From: Buxus sempervirens
Taxonomy: Eukaryota; Streptophyta; Magnoliopsida; Buxales; Buxaceae
Direction of reading: 5' to 3'
Length of the DNA: 64,000 bases
NCBI GenBank assembly: GCA_947561395.2
Contig: OX387183.1
Location: 35,700,853 to 35,764,852, forward strand
Part shown: positions 41,653 through 52,665 of the stretch, in pieces
How the letters are laid out: every line of letters begins with the position of its first letter
Numbering within the stretch: the stretch's first letter is position 1
Position numbers and translations under genes: made by a program
The notes under the pieces: model-generated
Database searches by the model: none
Told to the model about the DNA's origin: nothing
The model's input: only the letters and a program-made list of their open reading frames with translations

Positions 41653-42615
41653 TGTGAGACATGGAAAAATCACCGAGATGATTTCCCTCCCGTCAACACA
41701 CGGGCTCAATGAAAATGGGAGAGTCGCCACCATCCAATTTTTGGGGTGTGAATGGACACCAAAAGAGTCAAAATAAGCAAAAAGAGCTAAAAGGCAAATA
41801 CTAGAATAAAAATAACTCTACTTGAAAATCAAATCCAGAGCTGGGTAAGCGGATTAGATTATGAATGGGGGAAGGTGTTAGGCACCCCCATTCACCCACA
41901 CAAGGTGGTTGCTAAGTATTGTTCATGCTAAATAAAATGAGAAAGCTTGCTAAAATAATAAAAAACCTTGAGAAATGATTAAACAAATGTGTGATACCTT
42001 CGCATGAGAAATCCAAATGAATTCCAGATCCTCTTTTATATCAATATCACTTCTGGAATATTACCAATAGATGACAATCAAAGCAAAAATTGCACAAAAC
42101 CAAGTTGAGTCAAATCCGGAAGATTCGGTAAAAGATAGTGCCATTTGTCTTGAAATCATTCAAATCCAATTTAAATTAAATCAAACCAAATCCATTTGAA
42201 AGATTATGATAAATAGAAGACTCATGCAAATTTTAAATCAATTCCGGTTAAAATCCTAGGAGTTATTCTCCTTTGAAATCTGCTGTTGGAGATAATTAAA
42301 AGTGACAAGTGGGCAAGTTTGGAAAATCATTTAGAACAATTGGCTCCATATAAATCCATTAAATTTGGTGTGAATGAAGTCTATATGGCCATCTTTCAAA
42401 TGAAATTAGCCTCATACGAAAATTCATTCGGATGTGCCTTGGGTGACCTCCCGAACAGGCCCCGAAGATCACAGATTTACCCAGAAAAGTACTGTTGAGC
42501 AGTTCTGAGTAAATCTGTTACCCATGACATAAATGGAGTCAAAAAATTATGAAACCAAATTGGATTTGAAATTAGACTTCCAAAGGGAAACTCAGAAACA
42601 AAAATCACTCGAATC
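41653..42615 (-). repeat. Element B 5' LTR, first 963 bp (interrupted)
   Basis: Aligns with 29855 to about 30817 with many differences. It stops in CACTCGAATC, where the start of element C follows directly. The remainder should lie right of the window. Confidence 0.85.
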
Positions 42616-44949
42616 TGTTAGACACGGGAAAAAATCACCGGAATGATCATCCCTCCGTCAACACACGGGGCTCATCTTAAAAAGTTTGGGAGAGTCGCCA
42701 CCATACATTTTAGGGTGTGAATGGAAACCAAGATACTCAAAATCATCAAAAAGTGCAAAAAGCCAATTCTAGGGTAAAAATAACCCTACTTGAAAATCAA
42801 ATCCAGAGATGGGTAAGGGGATTAGATTATGAACGGGGGAAGGTATTAGGCACCCCCATTCACCCACACAAGGTGGTTGCCAAGTGTTTGTTCATGCTAA
42901 AAGAAAATGGGTAGCTTGCTAAAAAATCATGAAAAGCCTTGAAAAAAGGAACAAGTGTATGATATATTCAAATGAAGATCCAAATGGATTTTAGATCTTC
43001 TCTTATGTCAATATCATTTCTGAAATGTCATAAAAGGATAAAAATCCAAGCAAAAGAATGTACAAAACCAAGTTGAGGCAAATCCGGGAAATTTGGTGAA
43101 AGTAATGCCATTTGTCTTGAAATCATTCAAATCCAATTTTAAATCAAATCAAACCTAATCCATTTGAAAGATTATAGTAAATAAGAGTCTCATGCAAAAT
43201 TTCACTTCATTCCGATAAAAATCCTAAGAGTTATGCTCCTTTAAAGTTTCTGTTGGGGATAATCAAAAAGTGATAAGTGGGCAACTTTGGAAACGTGTCT
43301 AGAAAAATCCACTCCATAAAAATCCACGAAATTTGGTGTGATTGAAGTCTGTATGGCCATCTTTCAAAAGAAACTAGCCTCATACAAAAATCCCTTCGGA
43401 TGTGCCTTGGGTGGTCTCCCGAACAGGCCCCGAAGATCACAGATTTACCCAGAAAAATGCCATTGAGCAGTTCTGAGTAAATCGGCTACCAATAATTCAA
43501 ATGGAATCAAAAAATTACTAAACCAACTGGATTTAAAAATAGACTTATAAAGGAGTGCCCAAAAACAAAAATCATTCGAATCAGACTTAAAACGAACACA
43601 TGGCGCTCTGTCGAAGTGACAAGTTCTGTATTTGAACTTGAACTGTCCAATCAACTTTGACAGAGAGGTGTCAAAAATCCGTTTTATAGAAATTTATGAA
43701 ATTTTGTGGACATAAACTAGACGGCCTCACCTTTCCCATAGTTCTAGAATCAATCCAAAATTCATCCGGAAGATGAAGTTATGAGCATCCGAAGTAAGGG
43801 TATAGGTGCTGTCCAGTTAGGCCCTTTTTTGAGTAAAACCAATGCAAAATTGTGATAAAGTGTGTGCCATTCGTGCAAGATGAACATAAATCTTTGAAAA
43901 ATCATTTGAAAACATTTTAGAATTGATTGAGGCCATTTATTTGAGATTTATCACAATAAATGCAATAAACCCCAAATATGAGCCTATCCCACCAAAATAG
44001 TGCTATGTATGTGCAAGTGTAAAAAAACCATACAAGATCAATAGAACATCATGGCATGCATACATATTCATGAAAATAAGGTTCTAAAATAGCCTAGCGT
44101 TCCGTTCCATTATCGTTTCCCTCTGTTCTCTCTCCCCGTTAAACATGGTTCTTCAAGATAATCAAGGGTACTTTGAATATGAAACGATTTACAATCAATC
44201 CAAAGGCCTTATGCTATATAGGTTCTAGCACTAGGGTTAATCCCCAGTCTCGTTTCTCCTAGATCCCACCTCCACGTTTTACGGCTAGGGGGAGTCTCGA
44301 GATACTTTGAGCCGGGAAAGGATTTCCACATACAAAGAAGGCCTTATTCTATAGAAAGGTAGAAGAAGAGATCTAGATCTAGGAATGTAAAGACAGAAAA
44401 TAAAATAAAAGTTTGAGGCTTACCTGGATTCTGGAAGCACTTCCGCAGGGGTTTTCTTCTTCTCTTGGAGTTCTTCTTTGCGAGAATTCAAAACAAGAGT
44501 TAATGGCCATTTGCTTAAGGAGGAGCCTCCTATTTATAGGCAAAGGTTAGGGTTAGGGTTGGTGAGAATGGTAGACACAACATAATGTCTATAGCCCACC
44601 AACCTTAACCCTAAGGCTATTTCTGAGATTTCCCCTCATTTAATGAGAGATATGATGGTAAAAGTGAAAAGCTCTCGGAAAACCCTATTTTTGAGCAAAA
44701 CTTATGTATCCGATATGTCAGGCCGAATACACAAGGGCCTTAAGGTATCCGGTATATAATACCAGATACACTAAAGCGCTCTTATATCCGGTCTGTTAGG
44801 CCAGATACACAGAGGAGTACTTGTATCCGGCCTGAGTTGCCGGATACAGGTAAAAATTTATTTTCTTCAATTTTTGTGCTGGCTTTCAAGGAGATAATGA
44901 TTTTTAATGATTATTGATCATTTTGACAGTGCAATTTGGGGTGTCTACA
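42616..44949 (-). repeat. Element C 3' LTR
   Basis: Plus-strand TGTTAGACACGG to GTGTCTACA. It has TATA (minus) at 44532-44538, the donor-like CAG/GTAAGCC near 44423, and a palindrome array at 44706-44847. It is clearly closer to A than to B. Confidence 0.9.
44706..44847. promoter_or_regulatory. Four-unit palindrome array in the LTR of C
   Basis: Units at 44706, 44745, 44784 and 44823, exactly 39 bp apart. The last is a near-perfect dyad (GTATCCGGC-N7-GCCGGATAC). Confidence 0.85.
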
Positions 44950-44995
44950 ACTGCCCCTCTTTGCGGGAGCTGCGAAGCAGTGAGATGCAAAGATT
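44950..44995 (-). promoter_or_regulatory. Polypurine tract and hairpin of C
   Basis: Minus strand GCAAAGAGGGGCAGT abuts the LTR; CTCTTTGC is followed 22 bases later by TGCAAAGA, a slightly weakened version of the hairpin in A. Confidence 0.6.
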
Positions 44996-45125
44996 AGACA
45001 AGCCCAAATTGCACTCCCTTAAGCATGATTTGCTTGATTTAATTCAATTTTGTAAAAAAAGCAATTTTTGGGTGAAGATTTGCCAAAAAGCCCTAACTTT
45101 AAGGGGGGCATCACTCCAAGAGTTC

Positions 45126-45308
45126 TTAAATTCCACTGAGCTCCCGTGGCTATGAAGTGGATTCTAAGCCCAAAAATAGGATTTTTGAAAACTGATTTTT
45201 TATCAAACCAAGTTAAAGATTGAGTGAATGTCTTCCTTTTTGACCAACACATTTCCCAAATTTGTCCTAAATTCCACTGAACTCTCGTGGCTGTGAGGTG
45301 GATTTTAA
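45126..45308 (-). repeat. Two stem-loops in the 3' untranslated region of C
   Basis: 45126-45167 (TTAAATTCCAC with GTGGATTCTAA) and 45267-45308 (CTAAATTCCAC with GTGGATTTTAA). Loops resemble those in A and B. A pyrimidine tract follows at 45361-45446. Confidence 0.5.
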
Positions 45309-45449
45309 GGCAAAAATAGGATTTTGTGAGAAAATAGTGGAATTTGTAGCACATTTTTGCTCTTTTTCTTCCTTTTTTTTTCTTTTTCCTTTTTCTCTTT
45401 TTTTTTTCTTTTTTTCCTTTTTTCATTTTTTTTCTTTTTTTTTTCTCGT

Positions 45450-45527
45450 GTATCCAGTATAACATACCGGATACGAATGACCTTGTGTGTATCCGGTTTG
45501 ATTGATCGGATACACCTGCTTTATAAA
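45450..45527 (+). promoter_or_regulatory. Promoter of antisense gene 1 in C: two palindromes and TATA
   Basis: Dyads at 45450-45474 and 45489-45513 (39 bp apart), then TATAAA at 45522-45527, only 8 bp after the second dyad. A GTCGCG-rich block follows, conserved in A at 3429-3450. Confidence 0.7.
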
Positions 45528-45875
45528 GTCGCGCACGACCGCGACTTTTCTTATTCTTTCTTCCTTCTCCGATTACTTAAACCGGTTACCTCTCCTCTCT
45601 TCTTCGTCCCGGACGACTCGTCCTGCTTCTCCGGCGACTTCCGACGATTCTTGGAGCTCCGGCGACTCCCATTGACGCTGGCGACACTCACTCCTTGCTA
45701 CGACCGAGCCCTATTTCTCACTATTCGTCTGTGATTCTTAGATTCCAACCATGTCACTGTACTTCCGCCGGCTGGTATTGACTCCGGCATCCTTGCTTCT
45801 GTTCGACGATTTCACCCAACCTCCGGCGACTTCCTGCTTCGTCCATCTTCCTGTTGTTCTTGCCACTCGAACCAG

Positions 45876-46817
45876 GTCAGTGCACCTTTTTACTTGATTA
45901 CCTATCCGAGACTTCATGGAGATCTTTGGTAATGCATTGCTTCATGTTAATCTTTGGTAATGCATTGCATCATGTTAATCTTTGGTGCTGCATTGTATCT
46001 GATCAATTGCTGGTGATGATTTTCGACCAATTAACATGCTCTTGGATGCTGAATCATGCTAAGATAATGAGTTCCATGATTAATCCCACAGCTTGCATGA
46101 TCACCCCATGGTAGGCAAAACAATTTTGATAAATTTTGAAGCATGCCTATTCTGCCGGTGATTTCTTCAGATTTTGCATTCCCAATGCTGCAGATGATGC
46201 CATGTTTTTTTCTTGTTCTGTAATTTTATTCGCCTTGCTAAATTTTGGGCCTACGGTTCCTTAGACCTGATAGCAATGGCTTGTTTGGTTGGTGATGTCG
46301 TTGGATTGACAGCGTCCAGAAACTCTGGATTGCCTATCGGTGATATCTTCCATTGAATTGTATGTTTTTGAATCACTGATAGTGAAAATTTCCCAAATAC
46401 CATGTTTTGATCTTGATCTGACTTTAGTATGCCTTTGACCGAAATGTTGCTTCGACTTCCCAGTCTTTTCCTTGATTGGCCCTCGGCTTCCACAGCTTTG
46501 GTCTTTGATCAGTTAAGACCTTTTGCTTTTGCACCAATGTAGCAATCCTGTAGTAAATTATCAGATATTAGGCTTTGTAAAAAAAATGTTTTGGAATAAT
46601 ATAGGAATATTTTCTAAAAGACTTTGAACTGAAACACCATTCCTAAAAAATTTTTTTAAAAAAATCATACAAGATTCCTGATGAACTAGAGTGGGAACCT
46701 ATACCAAAAGCAAAGTGAAATTTCTGATAAATTTGAACTGAATCTAGATCAAAAGCAAAGTAGGATTCCAGATAAATTTGAACTGAAACTCATAGGACAC
46801 TTCCCTGTTGCATGTAG
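45876..46817 (+). other. Probable 5' UTR intron of antisense gene 1 (C)
   Basis: Donor ACCAG/GTCAGT at 45876, acceptor ATGTAG ending at 46817, directly before the ATG. No coding potential. It includes short direct repeats of TCTTTGGTAATGCATTGC near 45922-45970. Confidence 0.55.
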
Positions 46818-49498
46818 ATGGCTAGGAGTCGTTCCCGTGTCCGAGAGGAGGCTGACCTGCTGATCAGCCCTCCACTTCGCGGGCTCGGACAGAGGCGAGT
46901 TCCAGCGCCACCCTGTCGGAGCCATTAGATGTCTCCCGGGAGAGCTCTGCTGAGGTAGGCTTTCAAGTCCTTCTCTTCCTCCTTCTATTCTCTTCCCATA
47001 TCAATCTTCACACTTTTCCTTTGAATTTTAGCCCGTTGTTGCTCCGGCTCGGGGTCGAGGCAGAGGCCGAGGCAGAGTTCAGGATCAGGCCCTTGAGGGC
47101 GAGAGAGGCCGTGGCAGAGGCCGAGGCAGAGCCAGAGGTGCGGCTCAGGATGGTACTGCTGTAGCTCTGTCAGGGGTCTCCGAGGAGCTGAGGGCATCTA
47201 TGCATGATACAGAGCTCCTCCGTGGCTTGGATAGCCACCCCTCCATGTGCATCAGGGCAGATGTGCCTCTTCCTTACCACTCCTCTCATTTGCGAGGCAG
47301 TTGGGGGAGATTCAGCGAGTTAGCTCAGTCTCTTTCTCCGGCACTCAGACGCGAGTTCGGGAGGTGCTACTTGGATCACTTCATCAGCATCCCCTCGTTC
47401 AGAGCTGATCGTCCACTCATTTTTGCCATGATGGAGAGATATTTCCCGGAGACTCAGTCATTCCATCTGCCGGACGTGGAGCTAGGGATCCGCCCCTCCG
47501 ATTTTGTGATGATCACCGGTATTCCCTTGACTGGGCGGACCATCGTCTTGGAGCGACCTTCTGTGGAGGATATTGGCCTCCTCCTGGGATATCCGGCCCT
47601 ACCTCCCGCTGCTTGGGATGGGCGGAGTGGACGTCTCTCCATTAGTTGGCTGCGGGAGAGCCTGGCTCGACATTGTGAGGGGAGGCACGAGACCGTTGCT
47701 GTGGAGGATGCCGCTTTTGTCCCTATCTTCCGCCATGTATTCCTGCTGATGCTCGGGAGCTGCTTCTTCCCGAAGGATACCACCAGTGTCAGCCCACTCT
47801 TCTTAGATGCCTTGAGAGATTTTCATCAGACCCGCCAGCTAGCATGGGGTCGGCTTATATATGGGACCATCCTAGCCGGGTTGTGCCAAGCGATTCGAGG
47901 ACTGGCATCCCCAAGAGTCGATGGAGTCAGCAGCCGGTTCTTCTGGCAGATTCTACAGGTATTGAATTCATCTGTCTGGTTTAATCCCTTATGCTTTATT
48001 ATTATTTTTTTTCTGACTGATTTTTCTTTTGCTAGGTGTTCATGTACACCTATATGACTTTCTTCCGCCCCTCCCCGGTTCCTGAGGTCGCGGATTTTCC
48101 TATTGCTCTACGCTGGTCGGCCCAGGTCCGAGATGCTGATAGGAGTCAGCCTCGCACTGCTCGGGTGCACTTGGACCGCGCCCGACGATCCGATGTAAAC
48201 TCTTTATCTTTTTTCCTTTTATTTCTCTTCCTGCCTCTTGATTGTATCTGATCACTTTTTTTTTTTTTTTTGCAGCTCATCCTATCCCGTCCAAATGACG
48301 TGGATGTTGGAGTGGCTCGTGAGATGGCAGTACAGGACGCTTTTGATAGAGATCTCCGACGTCAGCCCTACCAGTGCTTGCTTGGGAGGCTTGGTAGGGT
48401 GATGTATTTGGGAGAGCGCCTGTATTTCCAGCACACAGGCACACTTCGCATCCCCATTCCTCCTCCTCCTGTGGGTCCCGACACACTCCTCCCAGGCTTT
48501 GATGTGGATCAGTTCGATCGCTTCCTGGATGCGGAGGGGCTCGCAGTAGCAGGAGATTACGACGAGTGGATCCAGAGAGTCTCTATTGGGTGCTTGATGG
48601 ACCGACCCACTCGTGCCGGGGTGACAGAGATTGGCGGGATCTTCATTCAGGTCCATGATGACACTGTGAGTTTCATGATCTTCATCTTCCATCCTATCTT
48701 TCTTCAATTCTGCATTTTTGACTCTAATTCTATTCTTATTGGTAGGTACACGAGCTGAATCTAATTCGGGACCGGTTCGAGAGCCAGCGGGCTGCGATTG
48801 ATGATATGATCGCAGAGCATGATGCGGTCGTGGCCCAGCGGGATGCTAGGATCAGAGAGCTGGAGGCCCTGGTTGCTGAGCTTTAGGCTGGACAGGTATC
48901 TGGTCTTCTTGTAATTTCATTTTTTCATTTCTCTGTTTCTGTTATTCTGATATGGCTTTTTGACTTGTGCAGGGCCCGGTCCATGATCAGGATGTTGCCT
49001 ACGAGCCTGACTTTTCTGTTCCTGATCCGCCTCCAGCTTGGGCTGCTGATCCCGAGGATGCCCCTTCGGCTGGTCCTGATGAGCCGGATCCCCTGGTTCC
49101 TGCTGCAGATGTTCCTGGTATATTCTCTTTTAATTTTCCTCTTTGGTTCCTCCTTATATCTTGATTTTCTGAATTTTTCTGTGGACCCAGCTACTTCTGC
49201 TCCTGGTCCCTCTGCTGCTGATGCTGGGCCTTCTGGAGCTGCGGGAGCAGAGCCTGCTATGGCTGAGGGCCCAGTTGGGCCGGTTGCTGCTGAGCCAGAG
49301 GCTTCCTCCCCAGATTCTGCTTCTGCTCTGCCCCCAGACCTCGAGGAGTATTGCTTGGAGTATCAGCTCCAGCAGGTGGTGGGTCGGCATCCTCGTCATG
49401 CAGCCGAGCGTATTCTTGCCTACTCTAGGGGCAGATCGCTTCGAGGGAGAGGCCGTAGAGGTGGACGCGGCCGAGGACGCGTGGATGATCCTACATAG
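46818..49498 (+). pseudogene. Antisense gene 1 of element C, damaged
   Basis: Exons correspond one to one with A: 46818-46953 (approximately), 47032-47958, 48036-48194, 48276-48665, 48746-48895, 48973-49117, 49191-49498. Every splice site is kept and most exon lengths are identical (927, 159, 390, 150, 145). Damage: the first exon has shifted frame against A and meets a TAG, and exon 5 has TAG at 48884-48886 where A has CAG. The PMD-like block is open (FHLPDVELGIRPSDF). Retained splice sites suggest recent decay, or that the element was mobilised with products of others. Confidence 0.75.
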
Positions 49499-49712
49499 GA
49501 GTAGTAGATTAGGATTTTTTTTTTCATGTATTTGTACCATCATTCCTTGTACGAAAAACTTGCATATATATATGAAAAAACTTTTTATTCATTCTCTCTT
49601 GTCTTGCACATCTTTCATTTTCAATTTTATGCAATTATGACTTGTACACAGGCAAAACAGGTAAAAAATTCGGATTTTCCATCCTTTGCTCTTTTTTTTG
49701 CTGTTTTTCTTT

Positions 49713-49872
49713 GTATCCGGTCTGATATACCGGATACATTGATTGTTCTTTGTATCCGGTATCATATACCGGATACACATGGCCTCCTTTGTATCCGGTA
49801 TACTTAACCGGATATGAATAAAACCTTATTTATCCGGTCTGAGTTACCGGATACATTAAAAGATACTATAAA
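49713..49872 (+). promoter_or_regulatory. Promoter of antisense gene 2 in C: four palindromes and TATA
   Basis: Units at 49713, 49752, 49791 and 49830, exactly 39 bp apart; 49713-49737 is GTATCCGGT-N7-ACCGGATAC. TATAAA lies at 49867-49872, 12 bp after the array, as in A. Confidence 0.85.
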
Positions 49873-49984
49873 TGTAGCCAGCCTCGAGATTTGAGCATTT
49901 TTTTACGAGTTTTTGAGTTTAGAAACCCCCTTTTTCGCCTTTTTCTTCCTCCTCTTGAGTTCTAGCTCGCTCCTATCAACTCCA

Positions 49985-51697
49985 ATGGAATCCGGATCAT
50001 CTTCTGCCCCATTATTGTCTGTCCACACTGCCTCCCCTACAAAACAACCTTTTAGATCAAAACCCCCAAATCTCACTAGGTACAACCCTGTGGATTCCTT
50101 TTACACAAGATGGGTTAACTCTATGACCCTTGATGAGGAGAGGAGATGGGATTCTACTAATCTAGGTCATACCCTGCTCATTCCCAAGGTTCCCTTCAAG
50201 TGGGAGATTATAGAGGCCATGATTGGTCATTGGGTTCCCGACCTCAACTTGTTCCGTTTTGGGAACCATGAGATGACCCCAACCATAGAAGAGGTGGAAA
50301 CCATCCTGGGCTTGAGGTTTGCAGAGAAGGTAGTGAACCCGCCCCTCCGGCCCAGCTACAAAAAGGAAGCTTCTACATTCTTGGGCATAGGGAAGAAGGA
50401 CTTAGGGGATTCTGACACCCTTTTGACCCTATCTAAGGCTTTTTTGACTGAGAAACTTTTGAGGGGAGAGAATAAGGAAGCCCGGTTCAACGCCTTGACC
50501 CTGATAGTGATCAACCAGCTATTTTTCCCACGAGATGATGACGAGGTGGACTTGGCCCTGATTTCAGTGATATGCCAGGTTAGGGAGCGGGAGAGGTTGG
50601 CCCCTATGATTTTGGCTGGGATGTATCAGGCCTTGACTGATTGCTACAATAGGAAGTCGAAACGCTTCTTAGCATGTGCCCAGCTCCTGTAGGTAAAAAA
50701 AAATATTTTTTTTTATTTTTTTCTTTTTTGCTTTTTTGCTTTCTTTTTTTGCTTTTTTTTTTTTTTTTTTACAATGTGCTGATATATCTCTCTTCCTTTG
50801 CAGCTTTGGCTACTTGATCATTTGAGTCAGATTGAAGAAATCAATCGACACTTCTTCCCAAGCTTGGAAGTCCCCATCTTGATGAACAACCGGGGGTGTC
50901 CCGATATCCCAGGGGGCAAACAGGGCTGGTTCACTTTCTTGGGCTCCCTTCAGGATGACCAGGTGAGGTGGCCTGGTACTTATCAGCCCAATGCAGAGAC
51001 AGTGATTAGCTTTCGTGACCGCAATTTTCTGATCCTAGCTGGCCTGAGACATGCAGTGCTGTATCTTCCTTTGCGGGTCCTTCGTCAGTTCCGAGCGACC
51101 CAAGGGATTATCATCCCAAGTGGGTATGAGGATCGTCTTGGGCCCCTTTCTCCAGATACCATGAAGCTGAATGCCTGGTTGATGAGGGAATGGTCCTATG
51201 TTCGCTTCATGCGTGGCCCAATCTTCTCAGAAGCCCATGTGAAGGATTATCTCTTCTGGATCAAGGAGCAGATACAGAGTCAGGCACCAGTACCCGAAGA
51301 CCCTCATGTAGTTTTGGCTCCCACTTATGAGGATATCTTGGAGTCTGAAAGAGCTTCTCACAGGCGCCTTCAACAAATTTGGGTACGAGAGGCCCAGGAG
51401 CTTAGGATACGGGGCCTTGACATGGAAAGGCAACTTGCAGAGCAGATATCTCGTCGTCTGGCTATGGAGAAGCAACTTGAGGAAAATAGGCAGGCCCGCT
51501 GTCTTGAAGTCCGAGCATTGAGGCAGAAGCATCAGGATGCTTTAGCCAGCTTTAGGAGCATGAGGATTAGGCAGACTCTTTCAGATGAGGTCATTTCCTT
51601 CTTGAGTGATCCCACTGTAGAGGGGCCTTCTGGGGTTATCGCAGCTCAGGCAGCTCAGATTCGGGAGCTTGAGGAACGGCTAGGAAACAGAGATTAG
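49985..51697 (+). pseudogene. Antisense gene 2 of element C: PMD/DUF7745-like, one nonsense codon
   Basis: Exons 49985-50692 and 50804-51697. The last codon of exon 1 is TAG (50690-50692) where A has CAG, a single C to T change beside the donor GTAAAA. Exon 2 is fully open (298 codons including stop) and has the Ser codon where A has TGA, plus a PDT segment missing from A. The motif FGNHEMTPTIEEVETILGL and the C-terminal coiled coil are kept. Thus each copy has one different nonsense change. Confidence 0.75.
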
Positions 51698-52665
51698 CTT
51701 TATTTCCTGCACATTTTTCTTTCATACCTTTGTACGAAATTGAACTCCAATAGTGGAAAGCCAAAGGATTTAATTCAAAATAAAAATTTTATATTATTGG
51801 CCTCAGAATGCTCAGATGCTTGTAAAAACAAAGGTTTTATGAAAAGTATTTGATTTATCATCACTGGCCAAAGTATAATTTTTCTTTTTTATATTTTTTT
51901 TATTTTTGAAATTTGGTCCATGCACTTAATCACCTATAATTAAAGGAATTAGAACCAGGTTAAATAATGAAAAGGGTAGTCCAAAAATAATGAGGGATCA
52001 GAACCGTCCATCTTAGGACCTTTAGAGTCATCCCCAAATGCCTTTTCTTCCAGAATTGACTGTATTACCCAATCTGCTCAGTCTCAGTACTTGTGCTGAT
52101 TTTTTCTTCAAGCTTGGGTTTCCATGATCAACTCAACCACTGATTTTTCTTTTATTTTTTTTGTTCTTTTTTTTCTTTTCTTGCCAATATTGCCCCTAGC
52201 GCCAGCTACGGTTTTCACTAGGGCCGGCTTCTGTATTCCGTCATCACCAATCTTACTCTAACATTTGAATGAATAAACTAAGATCACCGAGGGCTTAAAA
52301 ATAAGACGAAATAAAGGCTAGGCTCGGTTTATGAAAGAAAGGGTATCAAAGGCCCAAACATTTTCAAATGTGGAAATAGGTCAACCGGACTTACAGCCAT
52401 GATGAATTTAACCCCATTTCCCAAATTGCATTCTTTGCATCTTTTTTTTCATACTTGGCTTTCATTTGCCATTTTTCTTTGCTTTTTTTTTCTTACTTTT
52501 GCCCCAATTGGCTTTGCCCCTATTTGTTTTGCCCCAATTTAAGACTGTAAATCCGGTTTGGGTTTATCAAAGAAACGAACCGGCTCAACTTGGCTAGACT
52601 AGGGATTAAAATTTTTGAAGGAAATAAAGAAAAATGGCCTCGGATCATTTCCTAGAAATATTTAC
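51698..52665. other. Convergent 3' region between antisense gene 2 and pol (C)
   Basis: No gene seen. It aligns closely with 9367-10310 of A and probably carries the 3' ends of both transcripts. Confidence 0.6.

Larger units (their letters stand above)
29855..42615 (-). mobile_element. Element B: old, internally deleted Tat/Ogre relative (continues beyond element C)
   Basis: 3' LTR 29855-32839, internal 32840-41652, 5' LTR from 41653, interrupted at 42615/42616 by element C. Compared with A and C it lacks both antisense genes, nearly all of pol, and the protease/G-patch part; decayed gag and a little N-terminal pol remain. It therefore could not move by itself. The LTRs differ far more than those of A, so it is older. 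The preceding five bases (GATTG, 29850-29854) would be its target duplication; the partner lies outside. Confidence 0.85.
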
